Positions 62,118 to 64,000 of a stretch of DNA of 64,000 nucleotides are shown here, piece by piece. A program made the position numbers and the translations under genes. The notes beneath the pieces were generated by a model that did no database searches, was not told where the DNA came from, and saw only the letters and a program-made list of their open reading frames with translations. Position 1 is the stretch's first letter. Each line of letters opens with the position of its first letter. The DNA is taken from the NCBI GenBank assembly GCA_014381825.1, contig JACNKX010000100.1, positions 1 to 64,000 of the forward strand. The letters are read 5' to 3'. The stretch comes from Planctomycetota bacterium (GTDB lineage: Bacteria > Planctomycetota > Planctomycetia > Pirellulales > Pirellulaceae).

Positions 62118-64000
62118 CTATTCGCTGTCGCTGGCGGTAGGTTCGTCAGGCGTGAACAAGCTGTCGAGGACGCTCGTGGCCTCGGGAGCAGGTTCGGTTT
62201 GCACTGCTTGCTCGGCGGGCGCTGTCTCACCAGTAGCACCGTTGCCATCGTCGCCACCTTCGAGTAGCGGGAAGCTGGTAACAAGGGCTCGCTCTTTCTC
62301 GGCAGCCATCGCTTGAAGCGCCTCGGGGCGGTAACGCACTTCGGACTCTTGGAACGTTCGGAAGCCTGTTCCAGCTGGAATCAAGTGACCGAGAATGACG
62401 TTTTCTTTCAATCCAACGAGTTCGTCGCTCTTGCCGGCCAACGCAGCTTCGGTGAGAACTTTTGTCGTTTCTTGGAAGCTGGCCGCTGAAATGAAGCTGG
62501 CACTTTGAACCGATGCTTTTGTAATGCCAAGCAACTGAGTACTCGCCGTTGCCGGCTTTGGTCGAGTTCCCTTGGCGGGTTTGCCACCCATCGTCTCAAT
62601 GCGAGCGTTCTCTTGCTCGAGCGCCTCACGTGGCACGATGGTGCCCTCCTCGAACATCGTTTCACCTTTATCCGAAACCTTGAGGCATCCGGACATGGCT
62701 TGGTTTGCTTGACGAAACTCGAAGCGATCCATATCCAGTCCCGGGAGCAACGTCGTATCGCCAGGATTCTCGATCTTCACCTTACGCAACATGCGAGCAA
62801 TAATGATCTCGATATGCTTGTCGTTGATTTCAACTCGCTGGCTGCGGTACACGCTTTGGATTTCGTGGACGAGGTACTGTTGGACCGCTTCTTCACCGGA
62901 CACTCGAAGGATGTCATGCGGGACCAACGGGCCATCGACCAGCGCTTGACCAGCCTTCACGATGTCGCCTGAATGCACGAGGAACCGCTTGCCGTGAGGC
63001 ACTAAGTGTTCACGTTCGATTCCGCTTTCGCTGCGGATCACGATCGTTCGCTTTCCTCGTCGCTTCTCACCCAAGATTTCGACTGTGCCATCGATCTCCG
63101 CGATGACGGCCGGATCCTTCGGCTTACGAGCCTCGAAAATCTCCGTGACGCGTGGCAGACCACCCGTGATGTCCGTGACGCCTGAGGCTTCTCGGGGCAT
63201 TTCGGCGATTACCGTACCGGCCGAAACCTTCTTGCCTTCCTCGATGAGAATGTGAGCCCGCTCCGGCAGGTAGTAAACGTCCAACGGCTTGCCATCGGAA
63301 TCTTCCAACACGACTTGCGGATGCAACTCGCCCTTGTGTTCCGTGATGACGGTACGAACGTGACCGCTTGGATCTTTTTCGAGTGACATCGTCTCGCCTT
63401 CGACGATATCTTCGTAGCGGATCTTACCGGCAACTTCAGCCAGAATCGGAATCGTGTGCGGATTCCATTGACACAACTTTTGGCCGGACTTGACCTCTTG
63501 GTTTTCTTCGACCAACAACGTCGCACCAGTCGGAACTTCGTACTTCTCGATTTCGCGTCCCTTCGCATCAAGGATCGCGATTTCACCATTTCGAGTCAGG
63601 ACGACGTCAATGCCTTCTGAACTTCGCACCACTTTCATGTGTGTAAAGCGAACAGTGCCTTCATGCTTTGAAAGGGTTTCACTTTCCTCGACGCTCGTAT
63701 TCACGGTGCCGCCGATGTGGAACGTTCGCATGGTTAACTGCGTGCCGGGCTCGCCGATACTTTGTGCACCGATGATACCAACCGCCATGCCTTCTTCGAC
63801 CATGTTTCCGGTCGATAGATCCATGCCGTAGCATCCTCGGCAGACACCAAGTGCGGCGTCGCAGGTCATTGGGCTACGGACTTGAATGCGCTCCAGACCG
63901 AGATCCTCGATCCGACGAGCGATCTCCGGCGTGATTAGTTGGCTCTCCTTGACGATAACTTCGTCGGTGATCGGATTGACAATGTTCTGACGACTGACGC
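62118..64000 (-). CDS. rpoC: RNA polymerase beta' subunit, C-terminal part (runs off window)
   Basis: The minus-strand frame is open from the stop at 62118 to the right edge; the fragment is about 627 residues, so roughly the last half of a ~1400-residue RpoC is inside. Signatures: a zinc-binding CDAALGVCRGCYG (C2), GIIGAQSIGEPGTQLTMRTFH of the bridge/trigger-loop region, and VTDITGGLPRVTEIFEARKPKDPA. It is part of core RNA polymerase, catalysing RNA synthesis. rpoB and ribosomal genes expected next are outside the window or elsewhere; on this side it is followed by glycan genes. Confidence 0.96.
   Translation of the reverse strand, partial: VSRQNIVNPITDEVIVKESQLITPEIARRIEDLGLERIQVRSPMTCDAALGVCRGCYGMDLSTGNMVEEGMAVGIIGAQSIGEPGTQLTMRTFHIGGTVNTSVEESETLSKHEGTVRFTHMKVVRSSEGIDVVLTRNGEIAILDAKGREIEKYEVPTGATLLVEENQEVKSGQKLCQWNPHTIPILAEVAGKIRYEDIVEGETMSLEKDPSGHVRTVITEHKGELHPQVVLEDSDGKPLDVYYLPERAHILIEEGKKVSAGTVIAEMPREASGVTDITGGLPRVTEIFEARKPKDPAVIAEIDGTVEILGEKRRGKRTIVIRSESGIEREHLVPHGKRFLVHSGDIVKAGQALVDGPLVPHDILRVSGEEAVQQYLVHEIQSVYRSQRVEINDKHIEIIIARMLRKVKIENPGDTTLLPGLDMDRFEFRQANQAMSGCLKVSDKGETMFEEGTIVPREALEQENARIETMGGKPAKGTRPKPATASTQLLGITKASVQSASFISAASFQETTKVLTEAALAGKSDELVGLKENVILGHLIPAGTGFRTFQESEVRYRPEALQAMAAEKERALVTSFPLLEGGDDGNGATGETAPAEQAVQTEPAPEATSVLDSLFTPDEPTASDSE

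Overview
The window looks like chromosomal DNA of a planctomycete, most likely of the Pirellulales/Rhodopirellula group. This is inferred from gene content: paired DUF1552 and DUF1592/DUF1588-type proteins with a cytochrome c and PA14 domain, several Tat-exported Gfo/Idh/MocA oxidoreductases, giant Calx-beta and repeat surface proteins with an arginine-rich 'LExR' N-terminus, a lysine-rich small protein, and a MoxR/DUF58/DUF4129/DUF4350 cassette. I see no IS element, integrase, prophage, CRISPR array, tRNA or rRNA. About 50 protein genes are supported; the first and last are cut by the window edges.

Layout. 1-2.7 kb: end of a Calx-beta/metalloprotease-like surface protein, then a GT9 heptosyltransferase. 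2.7-6.5 kb: DUF1552 and cytochrome-type DUF1592 pair (minus). 6.6-9.9 kb: a remarkable single polypeptide carrying 2-oxoacid dehydrogenase E1-alpha, E1-beta, a lipoyl domain and a complete beta-ketoacyl-ACP synthase III. 10.3-13.8 kb: two exported Gfo/Idh/MocA oxidoreductases and rsmE. 14-18.5 kb: two small membrane proteins, a 2Fe-2S thioredoxin-like ferredoxin, trkA and trkH. 18.6-25.6 kb: an unrecognised protein, a dicarboxylate/amino-acid:cation symporter, a divergent zinc-type P-ATPase/ZIP transporter pair, and a lipoprotein. 25.7-29.3 kb: lysine-rich protein, Bfd-like ferredoxin, M20 peptidase, a deoxyribosyltransferase-like protein coupled to rlmN.

29.4-31.5 kb: an overlapping ECF sigma/anti-sigma/exported helical protein trio. 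32.4-40.2 kb: an eight-gene RDD-SpoIIM-membrane-DUF4129-DUF4350-MoxR-DUF58 type operon (seven genes, preceded by a divergent SDR gene). 40.4-47.2 kb: a ~2,265-residue repeat protein, probably a beta-helical surface protein, whose repeats alternate between two types. 47.2-52 kb: LOG-family hydrolase, a small conserved protein with a clear terminator, and Tex with a textbook promoter. 52.1-55.7 kb: panB, a thioredoxin-fold DUF255 protein and a PhyH dioxygenase as one minus-strand operon. 55.9-62 kb: a secreted protein and a glycan-assembly cluster (two GT4, FkbM methyltransferase, second GT9 heptosyltransferase, GT2). 62.1-64 kb: C-terminal part of rpoC, running off the right edge.

The best candidate for something new is the E1-lipoyl-KAS III fusion: KAS III sits where the E2 acyltransferase domain would be, so one chain could in principle turn a 2-oxoacid directly into a beta-ketoacyl-ACP starter. 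Second-rank items are the alternating super-repeat of the giant protein, a TrkH with a ~110-residue extracytoplasmic insertion, a zinc-motif-free anti-sigma trio, and three unrelated kinds of intergenic palindrome or repeat.
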